From contig NZ_BCXI01000041.1 in assembly GCF_001895025.1 (NCBI RefSeq), forward strand, positions 20,064 through 84,063: 64,000 nt of DNA, given 5' to 3'. Source of the DNA: Rhodococcus zopfii NBRC 100606 = JCM 9919. GTDB taxonomy: Bacteria > Actinomycetota > Actinomycetes > Mycobacteriales > Mycobacteriaceae. The notes under the pieces are model-generated. The model was given only the letters and a program-made list of their open reading frames with translations, was not told the DNA's origin and searched no databases. The position numbers were made by a program, and so were the translations under genes. This document shows, piece after piece, positions 9,725-17,679 of this stretch (positions are counted from its first letter, which is position 1; each line of letters starts with the position of its first letter).

Positions 9725-10477
9725 CTACGGACGATCGAAGCTCGCGTGCATTTCCCAGATCAGGATCTCCGCGGCGGTGACAGCCGTGACCCGCTGACCA
9801 CCGGAGTCGGTCAGCCGCAGCGCATCGCCGTGTTCGAGTCGGCCCGATCCCTCGATGTCGACGCTGCCGCGTGCGACGAACAGGTGGCCGAACGGCGCGT
9901 CGGGGATCGTCACTGCCTGGCCCGGCTGCAACCGGGCGGCGTGCAGGCCGGCGTACCGATTGTGCAGTCCGATGGCCGCATCGTTGCGGTGGTGCGGCAG
10001 GCCGGACGCGACGACGACGAGCGCGCCCGCGTCGAGTTCGGCGTCGATGGGCAGTTCTTGGTAGCCCGGGTCGATGCCGGGTTCGTCCGGGGGAATCCAC
10101 ATCTGGACCACGTGCACGGGTGCGGCGATCGCCGTCCCGTCCGCGCGGCGCCGGTCGTTGCGTTCGGAGTGCAGGATGCCTCGGCCCGCGCTCATCCGCT
10201 GCGCGAGGCCCGGGTGGACGATGCCGCTGTTGCCCTGGGAATCCTGATGCACCAGCGACCCGCTCACCACCCACGTGACGATCTCGACGTCCTGATGCCG
10301 GTGGGTGTCGAATCCGTGGCCGGCGTCGACGATGTCCTCGTTGTTGACCATCAGGATGCCGTGTGCGTGCTCGGTGAGGTCGAAGTTGCCCGCGAACGGA
10401 AAGCTCTGCGCGGTGTCGATCCAGCCGAGGCGCTGGCGGGCGCGATCGCCGGAACGGTGGATCACTGGCTTGGACAC
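9725..10477 (-). CDS. Pirin family protein
   Basis: This 250-residue bicupin of the pirin/YhhW type has the metal-binding motif FDTHRHQDVEIVTWV in the N-terminal cupin and HSERNDR further on. These iron proteins act as quercetinase-like dioxygenases or redox-sensing regulators. I place the start at GTG 10477, preceded by GAGGAG with 5 bases spacing, rather than upstream at 10504. A strong AT-rich palindrome lies about 30 bases upstream of the start (see 10508-10531), implying tight repression. Its 3' end faces the Acg-type gene. Confidence 0.9.
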   Translation of the reverse strand: MSKPVIHRSGDRARQRLGWIDTAQSFPFAGNFDLTEHAHGILMVNNEDIVDAGHGFDTHRHQDVEIVTWVVSGSLVHQDSQGNSGIVHPGLAQRMSAGRGILHSERNDRRRADGTAIAAPVHVVQMWIPPDEPGIDPGYQELPIDAELDAGALVVVASGLPHHRNDAAIGLHNRYAGLHAARLQPGQAVTIPDAPFGHLFVARGSVDIEGSGRLEHGDALRLTDSGGQRVTAVTAAEILIWEMHASFDRP

Positions 10478-10507
10478 GGCTGCTCCTCGGGAGGGTGGAA
10501 GCACTCA

Positions 10508-10531
10508 ATATAGTTGACTATGCAACTATAT
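10508..10531 (-). promoter_or_regulatory. Palindromic operator upstream of pirin
   Basis: Arms ATATAGTTG and CAACTATAT form a perfect 9-base inverted repeat around a 6-base spacer, in otherwise GC-rich DNA, about 30 bases before the pirin start. The size and TTG..CAA arms resemble MarR/HxlR-type operators. No MarR or HxlR gene is adjacent, so the regulator must act from elsewhere. Confidence 0.6.
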
Positions 10532-10565
10532 CCGAGGTGGTCCTATCCGGTCGGCCCGGCCGCCT

Positions 10566-10919
10566 TCAGCGGCGTCTCGAACGCTTCTTGTTCTTCTTGC
10601 GCTTCTTCCGGCCTCGGGATTTCGGCTCGGCCGGCGGTGTCACCGGCGGTTCCGCCGTCGCCGCGGCGTCGGTGGCCGCGGGGTCCTCGCCCGCGGCGAT
10701 CGGGGGCAGCGATCGGGCGGCCTCCCGGCGCAGGCTGTCCATGAGTTCGGGGGAGCGCAGCAGGAACGTCGCCTCCCGCAACGCGGTGTACCTGGCCAGC
10801 GAGATGAGCACCGCATTGTCCTGTTCGCCCACGATCTCGACCGCGACCGTGTCCCCGTTGACCTCACGGACCAGGCTCTTCAGGTTCTTGCGTGCGGATT
10901 TCACCGTGGTCGCTGGCAC
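10566..10919 (-). CDS. Phd/YefM-like antitoxin-type protein with basic C-terminal tail
   Basis: The N-terminal 60 residues read as a Phd/YefM fold: SARKNLKSLVREVNGDTVAVEI, then VLISLARYTALREATFLLRSPELM. This is the DNA-binding part of type II antitoxins. The tail is unusual: about 25 Ala/Pro-rich residues, then a Lys/Arg-rich end (SRGRKKRKKNKKRSRRR) in place of the usual toxin-binding region. AGAGGAG precedes the GTG at 10919, giving 117 residues. Upstream in-frame starts exist, to 10994. No toxin gene (Doc, YoeB, PIN) is adjacent. It may be a stand-alone DNA-binding protein rather than a true antitoxin. Confidence 0.72.
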   Translation of the reverse strand: MPATTVKSARKNLKSLVREVNGDTVAVEIVGEQDNAVLISLARYTALREATFLLRSPELMDSLRREAARSLPPIAAGEDPAATDAAATAEPPVTPPAEPKSRGRKKRKKNKKRSRRR

Positions 10920-11000
10920 CGACGTCGACTCCTCTCGCATTCTTGTCCGAGTTCGCATCTTCGCATCGACGGGGCGCGTTGCGGGCGGGGACACGGCAAA

Positions 11001-12728
11001 TCAGGAGTCAGTGGTCCAGTGGACCCCGGTGTGCTCGATGTAGCCGGCGACGGCCTCCTCGACGGTGCCGAAGAAATGCGCCGGCTCGATGGCCTCGGCC
11101 AGGCCGTAGCGGTCGATCTTCATCCGAACCGGATGCTTGAGCTCGGCGAACACCAGCGACGTGCCCTGGGCATCGAGCTCGTGATCGAGTTCGAACAACA
11201 CGTCCGCCGCGGTGGTATCGACATCGGTGATGGGCTCGGCGGCGATCAGAATCCACCGGGGTTTCGGGTCGGTCCGGGCGAGGCGGCGCACGTTGTCACG
11301 GAACGTCTTGACGTTGGCGAAGAACAGCGGCGCGTCGAACCGGTAGATTGCGAGACCGGGCAGGTGCCGCGCGTCGGGGTGCACCGTCACGTCGTGGAAT
11401 CCCTCGAGGCCCGGCACCCGGCCGAGCACCGTCTGATAGGGCCACCAGGCCCGCCGGAAGATGTTGAAGACCGACAGCAGCACCGCCACGGCGATGCCGG
11501 GCAGCACGCCCAGGACCGCGACACCGAGGAACGCGACGATCGACAACGAGAACTCGGTCTTTCGCTGGTGCCACAGCCGGGCGGTCCCGGGAATGTCGGC
11601 GAGCGACAACGAGGCGGTGATGACGATCGCGGCCAGTGCCGGTTGGGGGAGATTGCGGAACAGGCCCGGCAGCAGCACGATCATCACGAGGATCAGCACC
11701 GCGCCCGTGACGCCGGTGAGCTGCGTCTTCGAACCCGAGCGTTCGGCGACCGCGGTCCGCGAACCGCTCGTGCTCACCGGGAAACCCTGGAAGAGGCCGG
11801 CGGCCAGATTCGCGGCCCCGATCCCGATCATCTCCTGATTGCCGCGGATCTCCTGGCCGGTGCGCGCCGCGAACGACGAGGCGGTCGAGATCGTGTCGGT
11901 CAACGACACCAACGCGATCCCCAGCGCGCCGGCGAACAGCAACGCCAGATCGTCCGCACCCACGTGCGGAATCGTCAGGGGCGGGAAACCTTGCGGAAGT
12001 TCCCCGACGAGCGAGACATCGCGGTCGGCCAGCCCGAACGCCGACGCCGCCGCGATCGCCAGTACCACCATCACCAGCACCGCCGGGATCTTCGGAACCC
12101 ACCGTTGCATCACGAGGATCAACGCGATCCCGCCGACGCCCACCGCGACCGCAGCCCCGTTCGCCTTGCCCTCCGCCACGCCTGTCACGAATCCGGTGAC
12201 GTCACCGAAGAAGTTGTCCGAGTCCACCGAGAACCCGAACAACTTCGGCAACTGACCGACCAGGATGGTCAGGGCCAGGCCGTTCATGTAGCCGATCATC
12301 GTGGGCTTGGAGATGAGGTCGGCGATGAAACCGAGCTTGGCGACCGACGCGAGAATCATGATGACGGCGACCATGATTGCGAGCATCGAGGCGAGTGCGA
12401 CCGCGCGGGCCGGGTCGCCGCCGGCCGCGACGAGCGGCAGTACCGTCGCGGCGATCATCGGGCCCAGCGACGAGTCCGGACCCAGCACGAGAATGCGTGA
12501 CGGGCCGAACACCGCGTAGGCGAGCAGGCACAGGATGCTCGTGTAGAGGCCGGTGATCGGGGGCAGTCCGGCCAGTTCGGCGTAGGCCATGCCCTGCGGG
12601 ACGAGCAGCGTGGACAGCACGATGCCGGCGACGATGTCCTTCGCGAGCCAGCTTCTGCGGTAGGTGGCGGCGGCTTCGAGGCCGGGCATCACACCGAGCA
12701 GGGAGTCCGTCCTTCGCCGCTGCGCCAT
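11001..12728 (-). CDS. SulP-family anion (sulfate/bicarbonate) transporter with STAS domain
   Basis: This 575-residue transporter has an early VPQGMAYAELAGLPPITGLY signature, about 10-12 hydrophobic segments up to about residue 420, and a cytoplasmic STAS domain from about 440 (DVDTTAADVLFELDHEL). SulP proteins move sulfate, bicarbonate or related anions. The substrate cannot be read from sequence. The ATG at 12728 begins MAQRRRTDSLL. A GTG two codons upstream is an alternative. The much longer upstream extension of the frame is not coding. It is probably transcribed alone. Confidence 0.9.
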   Translation of the reverse strand: MAQRRRTDSLLGVMPGLEAAATYRRSWLAKDIVAGIVLSTLLVPQGMAYAELAGLPPITGLYTSILCLLAYAVFGPSRILVLGPDSSLGPMIAATVLPLVAAGGDPARAVALASMLAIMVAVIMILASVAKLGFIADLISKPTMIGYMNGLALTILVGQLPKLFGFSVDSDNFFGDVTGFVTGVAEGKANGAAVAVGVGGIALILVMQRWVPKIPAVLVMVVLAIAAASAFGLADRDVSLVGELPQGFPPLTIPHVGADDLALLFAGALGIALVSLTDTISTASSFAARTGQEIRGNQEMIGIGAANLAAGLFQGFPVSTSGSRTAVAERSGSKTQLTGVTGAVLILVMIVLLPGLFRNLPQPALAAIVITASLSLADIPGTARLWHQRKTEFSLSIVAFLGVAVLGVLPGIAVAVLLSVFNIFRRAWWPYQTVLGRVPGLEGFHDVTVHPDARHLPGLAIYRFDAPLFFANVKTFRDNVRRLARTDPKPRWILIAAEPITDVDTTAADVLFELDHELDAQGTSLVFAELKHPVRMKIDRYGLAEAIEPAHFFGTVEEAVAGYIEHTGVHWTTDS

Positions 12729-12868
12729 CGTCACATTGTGCGGTCCGGCGGCGGCGCGCTCGGGTGGAATCCGCAGTATTCCAGTCTGTCCCTGCTCGGC
12801 CCCGTTCCGGGCATGGTGACATTCTGCTGAACGCCTCGGGGACGAGCGCCGGACACGGGCCTCGAACT

Positions 12869-13507
12869 TCAGCCGGCGACGACCTCGCGGAGTTCGCGGC
12901 GGGTCGTCCGGTAGATCTCCACCAGGTCGGCGTCCTCGCCGGCCTCGGCGCGTGCGACCCACGTGTCGAAGGCGATCCGTCTGGCGACCGCTGCGGCTTC
13001 GACCAGCAGCCGCGCGAACGACGCAGAGCGCACGGGAGTCACCTTCCGCGCGACCTGCTCGGTGACGCGGCACACGGCGATGGCGTCGGATGTGAAGGCG
13101 GCCGCGCGCAGGTGATCGTCCGAGAGGATGAGCCGGCGGGTGCGGAGCATCCGGTCCTTCGCGTCGTCGGAGCCGGTCATGAGGCGGCACAGCGACCGCT
13201 CGTACAGCGCTTCGAGACCGTCGAGGTCGACGTCCTCCGGAGCGACGGACTCGAGCCAGGCGGTGATCTCGGCCTCGAAGTCGCGGTCGGATCCGCAGAC
13301 CGAGTCCTCCTTGGTCGCGAAGCAGCGGAAGAACGTGCTGGGGGAGACCCCGGCACGGCGGGCGATCTCGTCGACCGTTGTCGCGGTACAGCCGTGCAGT
13401 TCGAACAGTTCGATCGCGGCGCGGTTGATCTCGAGGCGCGTCTCCATCCGTCTGCGTGCCCGCAGGCCGAGGACGGGTGGGTGCGATGTGGTGTTCGGTT
13501 GGCTCAT
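12869..13507 (-). CDS. TetR-family transcriptional regulator
   Basis: This 212-residue regulator has an N-terminal TetR helix-turn-helix at about 30-65 (CTATTVDEIARRAGVSPSTFFRCFATKED). The ligand-binding C-terminal half is specific to this protein. The ATG at 13507 has GGAG five bases upstream. It is divergent from an MFS drug exporter with about 140 bases between the starts. This is the classic arrangement for a repressor controlling itself and the exporter. Confidence 0.92.
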   Translation of the reverse strand: MSQPNTTSHPPVLGLRARRRMETRLEINRAAIELFELHGCTATTVDEIARRAGVSPSTFFRCFATKEDSVCGSDRDFEAEITAWLESVAPEDVDLDGLEALYERSLCRLMTGSDDAKDRMLRTRRLILSDDHLRAAAFTSDAIAVCRVTEQVARKVTPVRSASFARLLVEAAAVARRIAFDTWVARAEAGEDADLVEIYRTTRRELREVVAG

Positions 13508-13541
13508 TCTCGCTCCAGTGGCCGCCTGAAAGTCGACGCCC

Positions 13542-13570
13542 ATTAGACCCGAAATTAGTTTGACAGTCAC
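13542..13570 (-). promoter_or_regulatory. Probable promoter of the TetR regulator gene
   Basis: On the minus strand GTGACT (13565-13570) and TCTAAT (13542-13547) are separated by 17 bases, a fair -35/-10 pair just ahead of the TetR gene. A direct repeat of ATTAG with 8 bases between overlaps it and could be part of an operator. A TTGACA at 13560-13565 on the plus strand might serve the exporter, but no matching -10 was found. Confidence 0.4.
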
Positions 13571-13646
13571 TTCCACATCGGGAGAAGCTTTCACCTCCGT
13601 CGCGGCTGCGCCGTGCCCGCCATCCCATCGAAAAGGTTCCTCGGAC

Positions 13647-15125
13647 ATGCAGACATCACCGGTGCACGAGCATCAGGACGCCCACGCCGAGGAAGAGATG
13701 GCACCCGGAAGCGGGCTGCTTATCGGCGTGCTGGTCGTCGCGACGTTCGTCATGATCCTCAACGAGACGATCATGAGCGTCGCGTTGCCGCGGCTCATGG
13801 TCGACCTCGGAATCACCGCGAGCACCGCCCAGTGGCTCACCACCGGGTTCCTCCTGACGATGGCCGTCGTCATCCCGACCACCGGTTACCTGTTCCAGCG
13901 CTTCCCGCTCCGGCAGATGTTCATGGCGTCGATGGGCGTGTTCAGTCTCGGCACGCTGTTCGCGGCGTCCGCGCCCGGATTCGAACTGCTGCTGGCCGGC
14001 CGGATCACCCAGGCGGTGGGCACCGCCATCATGCTCCCGCTGCTGATGACCACCGTGCTGCGCGTCGTCCCGGCGAGCCGTCGCGGACGGATGATGGGCG
14101 TCATCTCCATCGTCATCGCGGTCGCGCCCGCGATCGGCCCCACGATCTCCGGCATCGTCCTTGACGCGTTCGACTGGCGCTGGATGTTCTGGATCGTCCT
14201 GCCGATCTCGCTCGTCGCGTTCGCCGTCGGATCGGTCCTGGTCAAGAACGTCACCACCACCGGTAGGGCCCCGCTCGACGCGATTTCGGTCGTGCTGTCG
14301 GCGCTCGCGTTCGGGGGCATCGTCTACGGCCTGAGCAGCATCGGCCACTCGGCGGAGGAATCACGCGTTCCGGTCTGGATCCCGCTCGCCGTCGGGGTGG
14401 TCGCGCTGATCGTGTTCGTCCTGCGGCAGATTTCCCGGCAGTCCGACGGCCGCGCCCTGCTCGACCTGCGCCCGTTCTCGACGCCGGCGTTCAGCCTGGG
14501 TCTCGGAATGCTCGTCATCAGCATGATGGCGCTGTTCGGCGCCCTGATCCTGCTGCCCCTGTACCTGCAGAACGTCCGCGGCATCGACATCCTCACCACG
14601 GGCCTGCTGTTGCTGCCCGGCGGCCTCGTGATGGGTGTGCTCTCGCCGTTCGTCGGCCGGATCTACGACCGCATCGGTCCGCGCGTGCTCGTCATCTCCG
14701 GAGCAACCGTCGTCGCCGCGGCGCTGTGGCTGATGGCGCTGCTCGACACCGAGTCGCCGCTGCCGATGGTCGTGCTGATCCACTCGCTGCTGATGGGTGG
14801 ACTCGCATCGGTCATGACCCCGCTGATGACCTCGTCGCTGGGATCGCTCCCGGACGAGCTCTACTCGCACGGCAGCGCGATCTTCAGCACGATGCAGCAG
14901 CTTGCCGGTGCCGCCGGCACGGCGCTGTTCGTGACGGTCATGACGTACACGGCGGCCGCCCGCGTCGCGGACGGAGCCACCGAGATCGACGCCGCTCAGG
15001 CCGGTATCCACACCGCGTTCCTGTACGGCGGGATCGTCTCGCTCCTCGCGGTGGCAGTGTCGTTCTTCATCGGACGGCCCGCCCGCGGTCGGCTGACCGA
15101 GGTGCAGGCAGCCGCCGCGGAATAG
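13647..15125 (+). CDS. MFS multidrug exporter, EmrB/QacA (DHA2, 14-TM) family
   Basis: This 492-residue integral membrane protein has about 14 hydrophobic helices. Family signatures include VALPRLMVDLG near the N-terminus, RITQAVGTAIMLPL (motif B) and a motif C-like GPTISGIVLDAFDWRW. It should export drugs or toxic metabolites in exchange for protons. I start at ATG 13647 (MQTSPVHEH), since the upstream extension to 13560 runs into the divergent promoter region. Control by the divergent TetR gene is likely. Confidence 0.9.
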   Translation: MQTSPVHEHQDAHAEEEMAPGSGLLIGVLVVATFVMILNETIMSVALPRLMVDLGITASTAQWLTTGFLLTMAVVIPTTGYLFQRFPLRQMFMASMGVFSLGTLFAASAPGFELLLAGRITQAVGTAIMLPLLMTTVLRVVPASRRGRMMGVISIVIAVAPAIGPTISGIVLDAFDWRWMFWIVLPISLVAFAVGSVLVKNVTTTGRAPLDAISVVLSALAFGGIVYGLSSIGHSAEESRVPVWIPLAVGVVALIVFVLRQISRQSDGRALLDLRPFSTPAFSLGLGMLVISMMALFGALILLPLYLQNVRGIDILTTGLLLLPGGLVMGVLSPFVGRIYDRIGPRVLVISGATVVAAALWLMALLDTESPLPMVVLIHSLLMGGLASVMTPLMTSSLGSLPDELYSHGSAIFSTMQQLAGAAGTALFVTVMTYTAAARVADGATEIDAAQAGIHTAFLYGGIVSLLAVAVSFFIGRPARGRLTEVQAAAAE

Positions 15126-15140
15126 CGCGCGATCGTGCGA

Positions 15141-15177
15141 GGACCGGTCGCGCCGCGTGCGTCGGTACGACCGGTCC
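15141..15177. terminator. Inverted repeat between convergent genes, possible terminator
   Basis: GGACCGGTC (15141-15149) and GACCGGTCC (15169-15177) can pair around a 19-base loop between the exporter and the convergent DUF5655 gene. There is no T-run, so termination is only likely by position. Confidence 0.35.
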
Positions 15178-15184
15178 GCGTGCG

Positions 15185-15544
15185 TCAGTGCGAGTCGGTA
15201 CCCGCGGTCTTGTACGCCTCGGCCAGCAGCGTCGCGATGTGGTCGTCGAGCTGGTCGGGGGAGATGATGCTCAGCCGATGTGTGGTCACGGTGTCCGTCG
15301 TCGGGAACGCTTCTCGCAACTGCGGGTGATGGATCCGCCGCTGCAGATCGATCGCGACCTCGAGTCGCGTCGAGTACACGAACGCCGCCGCGAACACACG
15401 GTCGCGTGCCCACGCGACATCCGACCGCCGCACCCGCTCGTCGACATCGGGACCGAGCGCCAGCACCATGTCACGGAACCGGAGGAACCCTTCGATGCCG
15501 GCAGGATCCTTGTCGGCCAGATAGTCGTCGACGGACGCGTACAT
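15185..15544 (-). CDS. DUF5655-like conserved hypothetical protein
   Basis: This 119-residue protein starts at ATG 15544 behind GAGGAG with 6 bases spacing. It contains DVDERVRRSDVAWARDRVFA and a C-terminal DQLDDHIATLLAEAYKTA helix. That order (short helices, a strand pair, then a helix after a conserved Asp-Asp) matches DUF5655-type proteins. No catalytic role is known. It lies just downstream of the SURF1 gene on the same strand. Confidence 0.7.
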   Translation of the reverse strand: MYASVDDYLADKDPAGIEGFLRFRDMVLALGPDVDERVRRSDVAWARDRVFAAAFVYSTRLEVAIDLQRRIHHPQLREAFPTTDTVTTHRLSIISPDQLDDHIATLLAEAYKTAGTDSH

Positions 15545-15585
15545 CGGGTGCTCCTCGTGCGTTTCGCGGTTGTGGTGCGGTGCGT

Positions 15586-16416
15586 TCACCGCGACCTGCC
15601 GTAGCGGTCGGCGAGTTTCTCTTCGGTGGTGCGCGGCGCCGGTGGGGTCTCCGGGTCCGGCGCCGCGGCGGTCTGAGCCTTGGCCTTGCGTCGTTCGCGC
15701 AGCTCCGCCCACACGACGTAGCCCAGCCCCAGCGGGGCCATGATGCCGAATGCCAGCCACTGCAGGCCGTACGACAGGTACGGGCCGGCGTCGAGTTGCG
15801 GCAGCGCGATGGTGCCGAGACCCCCCGGCTGGCCGTCGGCGAGCTGCAGGTAGCCGCCGGCCAGGTCGATGCCGGTAGCGGCCGCGACCTGCGGGGTGTC
15901 GATGTAGTACACCTGCAGGAACCCGGCGTCCCGGAACGGTTCCTTGCCCAGCACCGTGCCCTCCGACACGCGGATGCGTGCCTCGAGAGTCACCTGCCCG
16001 GTGGGGGCCGCCTCGATCGGCGGAACCTCGGTGCCGAGCACTGGGCGGACGAAACCACGATTGACCAGCATCGTGCGCCCGTCGTCCAGGACGAACGGGG
16101 TGAGCACTTCGTAGGCAGGCTTGGAATCGACGCTGCGCAACCGCAGCAGCACATCCGAATTCGGCAGGTAGCTGCCGGTCGCGGTGACCCGGCGCCACTC
16201 GTCGTCCTGCGCCGGTTCCCCGTCGCCGATCAGGTCTCCGACCGGGACCGGATCCCGCGACAGCGATTCGGCGATCCGGTCGTTGCGTTCCCCGGTGCTG
16301 GTGTTCTTGCCGAGCTGCCACGGCGCCAGGACCGTGAAGCATGCGTAGGCGAAGCCGACGACCACCAGGGCCAGCAACAACCAGCTCGGGCGCAGCAGAA
16401 ACTTCAGACGTCGCAC
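15586..16416 (-). CDS. SURF1 family cytochrome oxidase biogenesis protein
   Basis: This 276-residue membrane protein has a first transmembrane helix near residues 12-34 and a second near the C-terminus (YLSYGLQWLAFGIMAPLGLG). Between them is the extracytoplasmic SURF1 domain with WRRVTATGSYLPNSDVLLR and LVNRGFV. SURF1 proteins help assemble the heme a/CuB centre of aa3-type cytochrome oxidase. From memory the gene corresponds to Rv2235, also next to ptpA. The GTG at 16416 gives MRRLKFLLRPSW. The longer upstream frame runs through ptpA and is not coding. Confidence 0.9.
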   Translation of the reverse strand: MRRLKFLLRPSWLLLALVVVGFAYACFTVLAPWQLGKNTSTGERNDRIAESLSRDPVPVGDLIGDGEPAQDDEWRRVTATGSYLPNSDVLLRLRSVDSKPAYEVLTPFVLDDGRTMLVNRGFVRPVLGTEVPPIEAAPTGQVTLEARIRVSEGTVLGKEPFRDAGFLQVYYIDTPQVAAATGIDLAGGYLQLADGQPGGLGTIALPQLDAGPYLSYGLQWLAFGIMAPLGLGYVVWAELRERRKAKAQTAAAPDPETPPAPRTTEEKLADRYGRSR

Positions 16417-16444
16417 GTGTCCACGGTAGACGGTGAGCCGGGCC

Positions 16445-16912
16445 TCACCGTTCCCGCACCCATGCGAGCAGGCCCGGAATCGCCGCCTCGATCTGCTCAC
16501 ACACCAGCTCGAACTCGGGCAGACCGCCGTAGTACGGATCCGGCACCGACTCGGTGTCGGCGTCCGGATCGAAGCTGCGCAGCAGGGCGCGACGCTCGGT
16601 GGGCACGCCCAGCTCCGTGAGCACCCGGTCGTGCCCGGTGGCCAGCGCCACCACGAGATCGGCCTCGAGATGGTCGGCGCCGAGCTGCGCAGCCCGATGA
16701 CCCGTCGGATAGCCGTGGCGTTGCAGCACGGCATTGGTCCGCGGATCGGCCTCGGCGCCGATGTGCCAGCCGTGCGTGCCCGCGCTGCTCACCCGCACCC
16801 GGCCGTCGAGACCCGCCCGCCGCAGATGGTCGGCGAAGATCTTCTCGGCCATCGGGGACCGGCAGATGTTGCCCGTGCACACGAATGTCACGTGCGGAAC
16901 GTCAGCGTGCAC
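16445..16912 (-). CDS. ptpA: Low-molecular-weight protein tyrosine phosphatase PtpA
   Basis: This 155-residue enzyme has the active-site loop CTGNICRSP at 12-20, with the Cys12 nucleophile and Arg18, and the general-acid Asp in SVPDPYYGG. All catalytic residues are intact. The GTG at 16912 is preceded by GGGAGG. The reading frame overlaps the end of the upstream HAD gene by 11 bases, indicating translational coupling. In M. tuberculosis PtpA is secreted into macrophages and is phosphorylated by PtkA, encoded next door, an arrangement that is repeated here. Confidence 0.93.
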   Translation of the reverse strand: MHADVPHVTFVCTGNICRSPMAEKIFADHLRRAGLDGRVRVSSAGTHGWHIGAEADPRTNAVLQRHGYPTGHRAAQLGADHLEADLVVALATGHDRVLTELGVPTERRALLRSFDPDADTESVPDPYYGGLPEFELVCEQIEAAIPGLLAWVRER

Positions 16913-17606
16913 CGGTGAGGATCCTCCCGAGTTCGGAGACGCTGCCGACCGCCGTATGGGCGTGCTCGGATTCCTCGGCGGCGCCGTAGCCGTACTCGAC
17001 GAACACCGTCGGAATGCCGAACCGGCCTGCGCCGTGCACGTCGTGCTCACGGTCGCCGACCATCAGGACACCGGCGGTGCCGCCCGCGGCAGCCTCGACC
17101 GGGTCGATCCCCAGCGCGGCCAGGCTGTGCGCGACCACGTCGTCCTTGGCCCGGCGGTTGCCGTCGGGGCTGGCCCCGCCGATGAACTCGAACGCCTCGG
17201 CCACCCCGAAGTGCCGCAGGATCCGTTCGGCGAACACCTCGTTCTTCGAGGTGGCCACCGCGAGTCGGCTCCCGGCGTCGCGCACCTCCTCCAGCATCGT
17301 CTCGACGCCGTCGAACAGGGCGTTCTCCGCCCAGCCGGTCGCCGCGTAGTACTCGCGGTACGCGGCGGTGCCCCGGTCCACCTGCGCCTCGTCGAGGCCG
17401 AGCGCGCGCAGCGAATCGGTCATCGGCGGACCCAGCAGCCGCACCAGGTTGCCCGCCGGCACGTCGACGCCCAGCGTCGCCAGCGCGTGCCGGTAACCGT
17501 TGATCACCCCGGTCGCGGAATCGGTGAGGGTGCCGTCGAGATCGAACAACACCACCGGTGACGGCAGCATCGGCGGGCGGGTGTCGACGAGGAGAGTCAC
17601 CCGCAC
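16902..17606 (-). CDS. ptkA: HAD-superfamily hydrolase, PtkA/phosphoglycolate-phosphatase type
   Basis: This 234-residue HAD protein has FDLDGTLTDS (motif I), ATSKNE (motif II), a Lys in RAKDDVV and GDREHDVHGA (motif IV), with a small helical cap. Sequence alone suggests a phosphoglycolate phosphatase-like enzyme. Its position overlapping ptpA matches M. tuberculosis PtkA (Rv2232), reported as a tyrosine kinase acting on PtpA. The protein here lacks the longer N-terminal extension I recall for PtkA. The start could be GTG 17606 or ATG 17570 (MLPSPVVLFD). Neither has a strong ribosome site. Confidence 0.8.
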   Translation of the reverse strand: MRVTLLVDTRPPMLPSPVVLFDLDGTLTDSATGVINGYRHALATLGVDVPAGNLVRLLGPPMTDSLRALGLDEAQVDRGTAAYREYYAATGWAENALFDGVETMLEEVRDAGSRLAVATSKNEVFAERILRHFGVAEAFEFIGGASPDGNRRAKDDVVAHSLAALGIDPVEAAAGGTAGVLMVGDREHDVHGAGRFGIPTVFVEYGYGAAEESEHAHTAVGSVSELGRILTGAR

Positions 17607-17679
17607 ATTGTCGCTGCTGCCCGCCGCGGCCGCCGCGTAGGGTCGGGGCGGAACGATGGTGGACGGGCGAGGAGGGCAT

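Noticed and set aside
12729..13628. N-terminal extension of the SulP frame to 875 residues.
   Set aside because: It overlaps the TetR gene in another frame and has no SulP-like sequence before MAQRRRTDSLL.
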